Origin: Pontiellaceae bacterium B1224
GTDB taxonomy: Bacteria; Verrucomicrobiota; Kiritimatiellia; Kiritimatiellales; Pontiellaceae
Direction of reading: 5' to 3'
DNA: 64,000 bases
Assembly (NCBI GenBank): GCA_029432815.1
Contig: JAROBA010000013.1
Coordinates: 1 to 64,000 of the forward strand
Of the stretch, positions 1 to 8,400 are shown one piece after another. The notes beneath the pieces are model-generated. The model saw nothing but the letters and a program-made list of their open reading frames with translations. It had not been told where the DNA came from and did no database searches. The position numbers were made by a program, and so were the translations under genes. Position 1 is the first letter of the stretch; each line of letters begins with the position of its first letter.

Positions 1-1
1 T

Positions 2-67
2 ACCTATGACGATTATTGGGAATGGAGGAAAGCCCGTCAGGCTCAAGCATTGAAGGTCGCCGCATAA
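2..67 (+). CDS. possible 3' end of a truncated gene
   Basis: Frame 2 is open from the window edge to a TAA at 65-67 and reads as a charged tail ending in KVAA. It could be the last 21 residues of a plus-strand gene that begins outside the window. The piece is too short to identify, and chance openness is possible. Confidence 0.3.
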   Translation, partial: TYDDYWEWRKARQAQALKVAA

Positions 68-301
68 AGTATCCATAGATCTCAACTGCACCCTCTTATG
101 GTTTCAGCAAACTTAATCACTCGCAATCCAGGATTATAAATTACATAACAGCAAAGCCCAGAAGCCTGATGCTTTGATCTTCCCCGCCGCCAGACACTCC
201 TGCGTAGCAGATATGCCCTACGAGACTCACAATACTATATCGGAGGGAAACAGATTGTGAAAAAAACACAAGGCAAGCCACTCGTTCACGGGATTTCATC
301 C
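68..301. other. non-coding stretch at left edge
   Basis: No reading frame, clear hairpin or promoter could be supported here. The sequence is AT-rich and lies downstream of the minus-strand methyltransferase remnant. Confidence 0.4.
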
Positions 302-592
302 TTAAAAAATTAGATGGGAAGAATTTCTGATTGAAGTCCCATTTCCCGCACGTATTTCGTAATTTACGCTACATAGGTGGGGTACCAGAATGACATCAGG
401 AATATTGTTATCGAGGAACTCCTGATCAACGATTTTCTGCCCCATTCCTGCGAAATAGGTGCCCTGCAGATTTGGATTTATATCAACGATACAGGAGATC
501 AGCTTCCGGGAAACATATTCATGAAAAAACCCACACGTCCTCCAGCGAATTAAACAGCTGATCCAATGGCATGGCATTTTTCCTCTTGCCAA
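302..592 (-). pseudogene. remnant of a sugar C-methyltransferase C-terminal domain
   Basis: The frame encodes 96 residues. Its middle part (IVDINPNLQGTYFAGMGQ, then a PDVILV strand) resembles the C-terminal nucleotide-fold domain that follows the SAM domain in sugar C-methyltransferases (PF08484 type), where a VD.NP..QG..PGT motif precedes a PDxVI strand. The N-terminal zinc-binding and SAM-binding domains are missing, and the first ~35 residues do not look like the family. It lies directly downstream of ugd, on the same strand. I infer a decayed gene fragment left by rearrangement at the end of the locus. A small intact protein is less likely. A full-length C-methyltransferase is present at 3.1-4.3 kb. 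Confidence 0.45.
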
Positions 593-657
593 ATTGAAAT
601 ACTGACTTCCATGATGAGTTAGCTCATCACATATCCAATAAGGATCATATAGCTTAC

Positions 658-1995
658 TTATAAACCAATCGCTTCGTAGATCTCAACCGTATCAGCTCCC
701 AACAGCCGTCGACCATCCACAACCAGAGGTGAGTGCCCTATCCGCTTCAGAACGTCTGGAAGTTTTTTAAATTCCGACCAGCGTGTCAACAACAGAACCG
801 CCTGGACGTCGGCGACCGTCTCTTCGATCGAGTTCAGGTAGGTGATATCACCATTCCTAAATATTTTCTGCGCCTCTTCTTTTGCGCAGGGATCGTATGC
901 TGAAATTCTGGCACCCTGTCCAAGCAACTCCTGAATAATCGGAATCGCAGGCGATTCCCGCATATCATCCGTCCCCGGCTTAAAGGCCAGGCCAAGAACA
1001 GCAACCTTCAGGTTTCCAAGGTTTGGAAAATGTTTGCGAAGGCGATCCATCACCTGTTGCGGCTGATGTTTGTTAATTTCAATCACCGACTTCAGCAAAC
1101 TCATCGGCTCGCCCGCATTCACACCATGCGAAATCAGCGCTTTCACATCTTTCGGGAAACAGCTCCCGCCGAAACCGCAACCCGCTTCTAAATAGGTCGT
1201 CATCCCCGGTTTAATCCGCTCCCCGTTTTCAAGGATTGGAGAAAATCGTTTATCCAAATGCACGCCGTTCATCACGTCCAACGCATCAATCCCACCAATG
1301 GATGAACAGAGGTTGCCGATTTCATTGGAGAACGAGATCAGCGTGGCCAACAATGAGTTGGACGTATATTTGATCATCTCCGCCGTGCGGTTATTCGTCA
1401 TCACTTTGTCTGTCGAAGGAAACGGGGCATAAACTTCGCCTAGTTTTGCTCGCGTAGCATCATCAATTCCACCAAGTACAATGCGGTCGGGATTCATGAA
1501 ATCAGAAATTGCTTCGCCCTCGCGCAAAAACTCCGGATTCATCCCGACCCCAAAATCCGGCCCGGCTTTTTTACCCGAGGCCTTTTCAAGGATGGGGAGC
1601 ACCACATCATCGGTTGTTCCCGGCACCACGGTGCTTTTGACCACCACAACGTGGTAGCCGTCTTTACGATTCAGCGCTTCGCCGATTTCCTTCGAAACCT
1701 GTTTCACATATTGCAGGTCAATCAGATCCCCATCAAAAGGCGTTCCAACAGCAATCAGCGTGAGGTCCGATTCAACCACGGCTTTCTGTAAATCCGTTGC
1801 GGCGTTTAAACGGGTGCCGATATGCTTTTGAAGCAAATCATCCAGCCCCTTTTCATAGATCGGACTCTTTCCTTGATTGATGTCGGCTACTTTCGCGGCA
1901 TTGTTATCAATGCACACCACTTCGTGCCCGACTTCCGAAAGGCAGACGCCGGAAACCAAACCGACATAGCCGGTTCCAACCACAGAAATCTTCAC
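658..1995 (-). CDS. ugd: UDP-glucose 6-dehydrogenase
   Basis: This 445-aa cytosolic enzyme oxidises UDP-glucose to UDP-glucuronate with two NAD+. The N-terminus carries the Rossmann motif GTGYVGLVSG and a VVCID strand end. The GCGFGGSCFPKD motif holds the catalytic cysteine, and length and C-terminal domain (AFKPGTDDMRESPAIPII) are normal. I start it at the GTG at 1995 because GGAGG lies just upstream and the GTG overlaps the TAG stop of the preceding gene by one base; a longer in-frame start at 2031 would add 12 atypical residues. It feeds the neighbouring UXS-like SDR and the 4-epimerase at 12-13 kb. One exact TTCCAA palindrome (1014-1028) lies in the frame as FPNLGN. Confidence 0.95.
   Translation of the reverse strand: MKISVVGTGYVGLVSGVCLSEVGHEVVCIDNNAAKVADINQGKSPIYEKGLDDLLQKHIGTRLNAATDLQKAVVESDLTLIAVGTPFDGDLIDLQYVKQVSKEIGEALNRKDGYHVVVVKSTVVPGTTDDVVLPILEKASGKKAGPDFGVGMNPEFLREGEAISDFMNPDRIVLGGIDDATRAKLGEVYAPFPSTDKVMTNNRTAEMIKYTSNSLLATLISFSNEIGNLCSSIGGIDALDVMNGVHLDKRFSPILENGERIKPGMTTYLEAGCGFGGSCFPKDVKALISHGVNAGEPMSLLKSVIEINKHQPQQVMDRLRKHFPNLGNLKVAVLGLAFKPGTDDMRESPAIPIIQELLGQGARISAYDPCAKEEAQKIFRNGDITYLNSIEETVADVQAVLLLTRWSEFKKLPDVLKRIGHSPLVVDGRRLLGADTVEIYEAIGL
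1014..1028. repeat. TTCCAA-N3-TTGGAA palindrome
   Basis: Exact copy (spacer GGT) inside ugd. Confidence 0.85.
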
Positions 1996-3107
1996 TACAA
2001 ATCCTCCGCTTCGCGATTGTCGGCATACCACAGCAAACTGCGGCGCAGCCCCTCTTCCAGCTGTATCGTCGGATCGTAGGCCAGTTCGGATTGGGCTTTA
2101 TCGATGATCGGGCAGCGCCGATTCGGATTATCCGTCAGATAGTCTTTGTCCTCGCTCTCTTTGCAAACCAGTTTACCTTCATAATCGAACAACTCTTTTG
2201 ACATCGCAATCACATGCTCCGCCAATTGACGGATCGAAATCTCCGGTTCGGCCAGCCCAATGTTGTAGGGCTCACCATTCCGGCCACGCAGCATGATTTT
2301 GTAATAGCCAACCACGGCATCGGCCACATAGCAGAACGTACGGGTCGGAGCGCCATCGGACAGCAGAACAATGTCTTCTCCGTTCAAGACGTTCCGCGCG
2401 AAATCTGGCAACGCCCGGCGATCGGTAATCTTCAGGCCGGGACCATAGTTATTAAATGGCCGTGCTGTCCGGACATTCAGTCCGTGCTGCTGCGCAAAAT
2501 TCACCACCAGCGTTTCCCCGTACCGCTTCGCTTCATCGTAGCACGCACGTGGGCCGGTGCAGGAAACATTACCCCGATACGTCTCCGGCGTGGGAATGTC
2601 TTCCGGTGTCGGGTCACCATAGATCTCGCTGGTTGAATAGTAGAGGAAGCCCTCCACCGGCGAATCCTTTTCCTTCTGCGCCATCGTATAATCGAGCAGA
2701 TTCCGCAGCCCGGTAATATTCGCATCCATGGTTTCAATCGGATGCAGGCGGTAATAGATCGGCGAAGCGATGGTGGCCGCGTGAATGATGAAATCAAAGT
2801 TGCCCATATCGGCCGGCAGCGGATCGATCACATCGTATTTACGTGTCGAAAGATGGGGATCCGATTCGAGCGCCGTCAGCCATTGCGGCACGCCGCGCAT
2901 GAAATTATCCCACACCACCACCTCAATCGGCGCTTCGTCCGGATGAATCGTATTCCAGTGCAGCGGCGCCTGAACCAGATAATAGCCCAGAAAGCCGGCG
3001 CCGCCCGTAATCAACAATCGTTTACCCGACAGACGATCCAGATCGCCGGTCAATTTTTCGCAGATATAATTTAAATCCGCCTGAACCACTTCTTTTGCAT
3101 TCGTCAT
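1995..3107 (-). CDS. NAD-dependent SDR, UDP-glucuronate decarboxylase-like
   Basis: This 370-aa extended short-chain dehydrogenase acts on a nucleotide sugar. An N-terminal helix of ~30 residues precedes GGAGFLGYYL (the NAD-binding GxxGxxG). STSEIYG supplies the catalytic Ser/Thr, and GPRACYDEAKRYGET holds the YxxxK pair. The CYDE.KR signature is typical of UDP-glucuronate decarboxylase (UDP-xylose synthase), which fits the adjacent ugd. A different 4,6-dehydratase or epimerase specificity cannot be excluded, since the N-terminal extension and overall length exceed classical UXS. The start at 3107 has AAGGAG nine bases upstream. It lies 3 bp after the methyltransferase gene and is coupled to ugd. 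Confidence 0.8.
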   Translation of the reverse strand: MTNAKEVVQADLNYICEKLTGDLDRLSGKRLLITGGAGFLGYYLVQAPLHWNTIHPDEAPIEVVVWDNFMRGVPQWLTALESDPHLSTRKYDVIDPLPADMGNFDFIIHAATIASPIYYRLHPIETMDANITGLRNLLDYTMAQKEKDSPVEGFLYYSTSEIYGDPTPEDIPTPETYRGNVSCTGPRACYDEAKRYGETLVVNFAQQHGLNVRTARPFNNYGPGLKITDRRALPDFARNVLNGEDIVLLSDGAPTRTFCYVADAVVGYYKIMLRGRNGEPYNIGLAEPEISIRQLAEHVIAMSKELFDYEGKLVCKESEDKDYLTDNPNRRCPIIDKAQSELAYDPTIQLEEGLRRSLLWYADNREAEDL

Positions 3108-3110
3108 AAC

Positions 3111-4334
3111 TTAAAGCTCCTTGAGTTCCGGGATAAATACGATAAACCGTCCGCCCCATTCCTTGACGTGGCTTTGCGACTCCATGATTTCCTTCGCAAT
3201 GTTCCAGGCGAAAACGACCACCCAGTCCGGTTTAAAATCGTTTAAGGCAGAAGGCGGCAGCACCGGCACATGGCATCCCGGCAAAAATTTATTCTGTTTC
3301 GACGGCGCGGCATCCGAAATGAAGGCCAACAGATCCGGGCGAACCCCCGCGAAATTGAGCAGCGTGCTCGCCTTGGCCGCGGCACCATAGCCCGCCACCT
3401 TTTTGCCCGCGCGCTTCTGTTCAATCAGGAAGGCCACCATATCGTCTTTGATCTTCTCCACCTGTGCCTGATAGGCGAGATAGGTGGGCATGTCGGTAAG
3501 GCCCGCATCGGTTTCCTTCTTCAAAATGGCGCCGACATTTTCGCCGGTCGCCTTTGCGCTTTCCGCATGACAGCCATAAACTCGTAAACTTCCGCCGTGC
3601 GTTGAGATTTCCTCCACGTCGTAAACGCGAAGGCCAGCCGCTTCAAAAATCATCGAAACCGTGTTCAGCGAAAGATACGAATAGTGTTCGTGATACACCG
3701 TATCGAACTGATTAAAGGTCATCGTCGAAAGCAAATGCGGAAATTCCAGCGTAACCGTACCTTCCGGCTTGAGCGCCTGCTTAAAGCCGCGCGTGAAATC
3801 ATTAATATCCGGCACGTGCGCATACACATTATTACCGATCATCAGATCGGCCTGCTTTCCTTCCGCCGCCAACTGTTTCCCAAGCGCTTCACCGAAGAAC
3901 TCGCCCAACTGCGGAATACCCAGCCCCGCCGCCACTTCCGCCGTGCCCGCCGTCGGTTCAACACCCAAACACGGAACGCCCGATTCCACAAAATTGCGCA
4001 GCAGATAACCATCGTTCGAGGCCACTTCAATCACATAGCAGTCTTTCGTGAGCGACAGCCGATCCGTAATCATCTCGCAATAATCCGCGGCGTGCTTCAG
4101 CAGCATTTTTGAAACCGACGAAAAATAAGCATAGTCATCCTGAAACAGCTCCTCCCCGCTCTCATTATCCTCGGTCTGCACGAGCCAGCACTGATCGCAC
4201 ACATAGAGTTTCAGGGGATAGTTTTTTTCGGATTGATGCAATTGCGCTTCCGACAAATACGAATTCGATGGCGGGGCGAACCCGAGATCAAGAAACACAT
4301 GTTTCAGTTCGGTCTGGCAGTGATGACATTTCAT
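3111..4334 (-). CDS. sugar C-methyltransferase, SAM-dependent
   Basis: The 407 residues show the three-part build of TylCIII/NovU-type deoxysugar C-methyltransferases. First comes a putative zinc-binding N-terminus (CHHC at 3-6, CDQC near 45). A class I SAM domain follows (VIEVASNDGYLLRNF, then LGVEPT), with FDTVYHEHYSYLS holding the conserved YHEH. The C-terminal nucleotide-fold domain contains GYGAAAKASTLLNF. It would add a methyl branch to a 4-keto nucleotide sugar, probably a CDP- or dTDP-linked one given rfbF three genes upstream. No dedicated 4,6-dehydratase was found nearby, so the exact substrate is open. It is packed between its neighbours by gaps of 13 and 3 bp. Confidence 0.88.
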   Translation of the reverse strand: MKCHHCQTELKHVFLDLGFAPPSNSYLSEAQLHQSEKNYPLKLYVCDQCWLVQTEDNESGEELFQDDYAYFSSVSKMLLKHAADYCEMITDRLSLTKDCYVIEVASNDGYLLRNFVESGVPCLGVEPTAGTAEVAAGLGIPQLGEFFGEALGKQLAAEGKQADLMIGNNVYAHVPDINDFTRGFKQALKPEGTVTLEFPHLLSTMTFNQFDTVYHEHYSYLSLNTVSMIFEAAGLRVYDVEEISTHGGSLRVYGCHAESAKATGENVGAILKKETDAGLTDMPTYLAYQAQVEKIKDDMVAFLIEQKRAGKKVAGYGAAAKASTLLNFAGVRPDLLAFISDAAPSKQNKFLPGCHVPVLPPSALNDFKPDWVVVFAWNIAKEIMESQSHVKEWGGRFIVFIPELKEL

Positions 4335-4347
4335 TCCGTTTCTCCTG

Positions 4348-5604
4348 CTAAAGTTCTGCTAATAAATCTGTTTTTAAAAGTTCAGTAACCGCCGTCCGAA
4401 GGCTCTCCATTTCCAATCCCGATGCCTCGGTAATATCTTCCAGGGAGTGGAACCCGTCCGATTGATTCAGCACCCAAAGCAACGCCATCTGAAAATCTTT
4501 GGTTTCGCTCTGCCCGCCGATCGCCTTGAAAAGGCCGCGCCGGCCGAGCTGCGGTTCGCACTCGGGTTTTAAATTGATGTAAACATCCGCCCGTTCAACC
4601 GCGTCAACGAACCGCTCCATCACCGCGAGCGAAGCTTCCAGCGCATCTTCTTTCACAAAATCCAGATTGTCGGCCGAGGAATGATATTCCGGGAATTCGC
4701 CGTGAACCGCCCGGCTCAACCGGCCGATCGGTAAATTAAATGCCGGCGAACAAAATTGCCGTTCGTCATAGCCATACGGCGAAAATTCCAAGGATTGGAA
4801 CGCCTGCCCGCTGGCCTTCAAAACGCGTTGCATCACGCGGTCAATTTGCGAATTTCCCTGTCGGCTTTTTTTGTAGCGTAAAGGCCCGGCATCGCCCAAC
4901 AGACAAAGCACCAATCCCAATTGGATTCGGCCCAGCTTTTCCTGATTCCGACTCAGCCACGTAATTGCGCCAATCGTGGCGGGGAGAAAGAGAATGCGAT
5001 ACGAATACTTCAGGTCTCGTTCCGCCAACTGCTGAATCAGCTTTGCGGCAATGGCTATGCCGGACAAATTATCATTACAAAGCGACGGATGGCAGACATG
5101 CGTTACTAAGAGCACTTCTTTTTCTGATCGACCGGGAATCAACACTTCGCCATAGGTCAACGCGCCCGGTTCCAGATCGGAATCAATGAAGACTTCGTAG
5201 TCGCCCTCTTCCAAGGTTTGGAACTGGCGGTCCGCCATGCAAAAGCCCCAGTTCCGATTGTGGTACGACGTTCGATACGGCACCCAATCCGGCTGATCCG
5301 GCAGCGTGAAAAGATGCTTTTTCAGTTCGTCCAGCGAAACCGTTTTATGCACCGGCTCGCTGTAGTTCAGCACATGCAGATTCAAGGTTTTGAAATCGAC
5401 GATCTTTTCGCCGGCCGGATTTTTGATCCAGCCCTCGCGGATATTCCACTCGTCCGGCACCTTCCAGTCGAACACCGGCGTGCCCGTTGGCACCTCGTGA
5501 ATCTCCAACGGAATATGCTCCCGCAGAATGCCCAGGGTTTCGCGCACGCCGTTACCGGTGATGCTTCGGCAAATCGGATAAAGCCGTTCGATTAAGCGCT
5601 TCAT
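4348..5604 (-). CDS. DUF4910 aminopeptidase-like protein
   Basis: This 418-aa protein belongs to the DUF2172/DUF4910 group found in polysaccharide loci. An M28-peptidase-like core has LLVTHVCHPSLCNDNLSG as a metal-binding stretch (His and Asp), then PEYHSSADN near residue 310 for a further His/Asp pair. A C-terminal winged-helix-like part (DGFHSLEDITEASGLEMESL) follows. Its substrate in sugar biosynthesis is unknown; deacylation or amide hydrolysis on an amino sugar is a guess. Between C-methyltransferase and aminotransferase, it may act in the same branched-sugar pathway. Two exact TTCCAA palindromes are read here as FQSLE and FQTLE. Confidence 0.8.
   Translation of the reverse strand: MKRLIERLYPICRSITGNGVRETLGILREHIPLEIHEVPTGTPVFDWKVPDEWNIREGWIKNPAGEKIVDFKTLNLHVLNYSEPVHKTVSLDELKKHLFTLPDQPDWVPYRTSYHNRNWGFCMADRQFQTLEEGDYEVFIDSDLEPGALTYGEVLIPGRSEKEVLLVTHVCHPSLCNDNLSGIAIAAKLIQQLAERDLKYSYRILFLPATIGAITWLSRNQEKLGRIQLGLVLCLLGDAGPLRYKKSRQGNSQIDRVMQRVLKASGQAFQSLEFSPYGYDERQFCSPAFNLPIGRLSRAVHGEFPEYHSSADNLDFVKEDALEASLAVMERFVDAVERADVYINLKPECEPQLGRRGLFKAIGGQSETKDFQMALLWVLNQSDGFHSLEDITEASGLEMESLRTAVTELLKTDLLAEL
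4786..4800. repeat. TTCCAA-N3-TTGGAA palindrome
   Basis: Exact copy (spacer GGA) inside the DUF4910 gene, read as FQSLE. Confidence 0.85.
5209..5223. repeat. TTCCAA-N3-TTGGAA palindrome
   Basis: Exact copy (spacer GGT) inside the DUF4910 gene, read as FQTLE. Confidence 0.85.
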
Positions 5605-5636
5605 CTGGACTGGAGTTTTTTTTCAGCCATTGGAAA

Positions 5637-6569
5637 TTAGTTGATGTTCCGCATTTTTTCTTTCGGCACAAATGAAAACTCAGCATCCAGATCTGTATTT
5701 TTGCCGCGCACAACATCAAAGAAGGTCTTCCGAACCTTGGAAAGGATTTTGCCGTCGGGATTAATTTTAAAACCGTCAACTTCTTCCACCGGCACCAATT
5801 CAGCCAACGAGCCCACCAATGCCAGTTCATCGGCAATCAACAGCTCGGTGCGGTCGATCGGACGAACCACGAATTCATAGCCGAGCGACTTGGAAATCTC
5901 GGAGACAAAATCAAGCGTCACACTTTCAAGCGAACCTTCGGTATGCGGCGGCGTATAAATCACGCCATCGCGAACCATCACCACACACGACGCCGTTGCT
6001 TCCGAAACCCGCCCGTCGGCATTCAACAAAATCATGTCAGAATAACCGCGGCCGGAACCTTCGATGCGGGCCAGTCGCCCCACTTCATAGTTCGCACCGG
6101 TTTTAATGCGATACGGCAGCATATTGTCACCGCTGCGCCGCCACGTGCTGATGCCAATGCGAATCGGAGAAGGCTGTGCCTTTTTCTGGTTGTAGGCTGT
6201 GATCACGAGGTCCGACACGGTTTCCTCGCCCCAGTGCCCTTCCACGCCGAAGAGCGTTACACGCACCCACATGTCCTGCTCTTTCGTAAGCAACGCGCCG
6301 AGCAGATCGTGTACGGCATTTTCATATTCTTCAAAGGTCCACGGACACGGAAGATGAAGTAGTTTGGCCGAACGCAGCAGACGTTCATAGTGGCGGCGCA
6401 TGAAAACGATTCCAAAGCGTTCCTCGCCGTGCCAATAGCCTTTAAGCCCTTCAAACACATTCAAGCTTCTCGTAACGGCTTCCGTTCCGATATGAAGCGT
6501 GGCACCCGCCCACGGCGTGAGCTTGCCATTCATATAAACAAATTCAGGTTCCTGCAATTTAACTGCCAT
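5637..6569 (-). CDS. class IV aminotransferase (branched-chain aminotransferase-like)
   Basis: The 310 residues form a fold-type IV PLP enzyme. FEGLKGYW lies near residue 40. RIKTGANYEVG holds the lysine expected to bind PLP. SDMILLNADGRVSEAT matches the ...NxxGxVxE.. cofactor region of IlvE, and TPPHTEGSLESVTLDF the phosphate-binding loop. IlvE itself is the closest well-known relative, but placement inside a nucleotide-sugar operon, 14 bp after rfbF, suggests a dedicated use, perhaps making an amino acid for the NRPS-like protein or aminating a sugar precursor. It could equally be a general IlvE. A near-match palindrome (5728-5742) lies near its 3' end. Confidence 0.85.
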   Translation of the reverse strand: MAVKLQEPEFVYMNGKLTPWAGATLHIGTEAVTRSLNVFEGLKGYWHGEERFGIVFMRRHYERLLRSAKLLHLPCPWTFEEYENAVHDLLGALLTKEQDMWVRVTLFGVEGHWGEETVSDLVITAYNQKKAQPSPIRIGISTWRRSGDNMLPYRIKTGANYEVGRLARIEGSGRGYSDMILLNADGRVSEATASCVVMVRDGVIYTPPHTEGSLESVTLDFVSEISKSLGYEFVVRPIDRTELLIADELALVGSLAELVPVEEVDGFKINPDGKILSKVRKTFFDVVRGKNTDLDAEFSFVPKEKMRNIN

Positions 6570-6583
6570 TTCCTACTTCTCCC

Positions 6584-7363
6584 TTAATCGTTCCAAATTT
6601 TCCACGGAGCTTCTCCGGATTCCCATAACTCTTCCAGCACATGCTTATCGCGCAACGTATCCATTGGTTGCCAAAAGCCCTTATGCCGGAAGGCACCGAG
6701 CTGTCCGGCTTCGGCCAACCGCTGAAGCGGATCAATTTCCCATGGCGTTTTATCCGTATCAATATAATCCAGCACGCCGGGTTCCAGCACAAAGAAACCG
6801 CCATTGATCCACGAACCATCGCCATCCGGTTTTTCGCAGAATTCATTCACCCTGCATTCACCTGGATGCAATGAAAAGGCACCGAATCGTCCCGGCGGCT
6901 TAACCGAGCCCATCGTCGCCAGCAGACTATTGTTTTTATGAAATTCCAGTTCGGCCGTAATATCGATGTCCGAAACGCCGTCCCCGTAGGTCATGCAGAA
7001 CGTTTCGTCGTCCAGATATTCGCGGACCCGCCGCAGACGTCCACCGGTCATGCTTTCCACCCCGGTATCCACACAGGTGACGCGCCACGGAGGAATGCGG
7101 GAATGGTGAATTTCAATCGAATCATTTTTCAGATCAAAAGTGACATCGGATTCATTCAGATAGAGTTTAGAAAAATACTCCTTAATCATGAATCCTTTAT
7201 AGCCGCAGGCCACCACAAAATCCGTGATGCCATGCGCGGCATAGATTTTCATAATGTGCCAAAGGATCGGCTCCGGGCCAATCTCCACCATCGGCTTTGG
7301 TCGCACCGTACTTTCTTCACTGATCCGTGTCCCGAACCCGCCTGCTAAAATCACCGCTTTCAT
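6584..7363 (-). CDS. rfbF: glucose-1-phosphate cytidylyltransferase
   Basis: This 259-aa enzyme makes CDP-glucose from CTP and glucose-1-phosphate. The N-terminal [13 protein letters not shown] is the nucleotidyltransferase signature, followed by [18 protein letters not shown] supplies the metal-binding Asp, and [17 protein letters not shown] together with [11 protein letters not shown] are characteristic of RfbF. It opens the CDP-sugar branch; the 4,6-dehydratase (RfbG) expected next is not in this window, so either another SDR serves or the gene lies elsewhere. The start ATG at 7363 is supported by the motif position. Confidence 0.95.
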   Translation of the reverse strand: MKAVILAGGFGTRISEESTVRPKPMVEIGPEPILWHIMKIYAAHGITDFVVACGYKGFMIKEYFSKLYLNESDVTFDLKNDSIEIHHSRIPPWRVTCVDTGVESMTGGRLRRVREYLDDETFCMTYGDGVSDIDITAELEFHKNNSLLATMGSVKPPGRFGAFSLHPGECRVNEFCEKPDGDGSWINGGFFVLEPGVLDYIDTDKTPWEIDPLQRLAEAGQLGAFRHKGFWQPMDTLRDKHVLEELWESGEAPWKIWND

Positions 7364-7392
7364 CTATATCTCCCCAACTATGTTTATCCAGC

Positions 7393-8400
7393 CTATACCG
7401 GATTACATTTCCTATGGAATCTGAATCCCAGCCATAACAATCCGCAACCGAACAGAGTTCCAAGCATATTGTACGCCAAATCCACCAGACATGGAACGCG
7501 CCCCTCGATTCCTTGTTGTAGCCACTCGAAAGAACAACTGATCAAAAACCCTGCGATCACGGCCTGCCAAAAGACACATTTCCGCAATCCCCGTGCCAGC
7601 CAAAACAATGGAGCCAGTGGAATAAAAGCAACTACATTTGCGATACAATCCCGCAACATGAATTCTGTGTCCGCAAGCACAAACAGGTTTCGGTACCTCA
7701 GCGGGCGCATGGTTCCAGCAGCAGGGAAAGCATACACGGAACCGGGCAAAACTGCTCCCATACTTAACTGTCTGACCTCCTGTTCCTGCAACACTCGGTC
7801 ATAGACCGAAAAATGCTCAATCGTACCACTCCAAGGTCGCCCACCCATCACTTCATCACCCATGATCAGTAAATGATTTTTACCCCAGGCTGAAAAATCA
7901 CCCTGGTCAGCAACCGATGCGGGATGCTGAATGCCGTCAATATACAGGCGAATCTCCGTCCCGTCATAAACAACAACCGCATGTACGAACCGGTTAGTCT
8001 CAAAAATCTGAGGCACCAACAAACTGGGATACATTCCATTGCCATCCGTTTCGGAAGTGCGCAATCGGAACGCCAGTCCGTTCCCTTCCTGCCCAAGCGT
8101 AAAGTTCCGACTCATCGAATCGCGGGAAAATGAAATGATCCGCGCAGGGCCGCCCTGCTTCAGAGAGTCTGTTTTAAGCAGCACCTCCAACGACATTTGG
8201 TTGGAGTCTCTCAACACTTCTCGAAGGTGATCCCCGCCCTTCCGATCCTCCAGAGCAGCTCCCATCTGGAATGCCCCATTGATGGAAGGCTCAACTTTCG
8301 GATATAACCGCCCCGGAATGGGTTTGAACGGACGAAAACCGAAATAGGCAATCGTCAACAAATAGCCGACCAATGCCAAACGAAACAACAACGTTTTCAA
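7393..8400 (-). CDS. LamG-domain VanZ-family membrane protein
   Basis: This 335-aa membrane protein starts with one membrane helix (LVGYLLTIAYFGF). A ~200-aa external region follows that reads as a LamG/concanavalin-like fold (DRKGGDHLREVLRDSNQMSLEV, then VHAVVVYDGTEIRLYIDG and WSGTIEHFSVYDRVL). It ends with VanZ-type helices (NVVAFIPLAPLFWLARGL, then FLISCSFEWLQQGIEGR, where VanZ proteins carry S.E..Q). The start is a TTG at 8400 overlapping the TGA of the NRPS-like gene as TTGA, so translation is probably coupled. The role is unknown; LamG suggests sugar binding outside the cytoplasmic membrane. Confidence 0.8.
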   Translation of the reverse strand: MKTLLFRLALVGYLLTIAYFGFRPFKPIPGRLYPKVEPSINGAFQMGAALEDRKGGDHLREVLRDSNQMSLEVLLKTDSLKQGGPARIISFSRDSMSRNFTLGQEGNGLAFRLRTSETDGNGMYPSLLVPQIFETNRFVHAVVVYDGTEIRLYIDGIQHPASVADQGDFSAWGKNHLLIMGDEVMGGRPWSGTIEHFSVYDRVLQEQEVRQLSMGAVLPGSVYAFPAAGTMRPLRYRNLFVLADTEFMLRDCIANVVAFIPLAPLFWLARGLRKCVFWQAVIAGFLISCSFEWLQQGIEGRVPCLVDLAYNMLGTLFGCGLLWLGFRFHRKCNPV

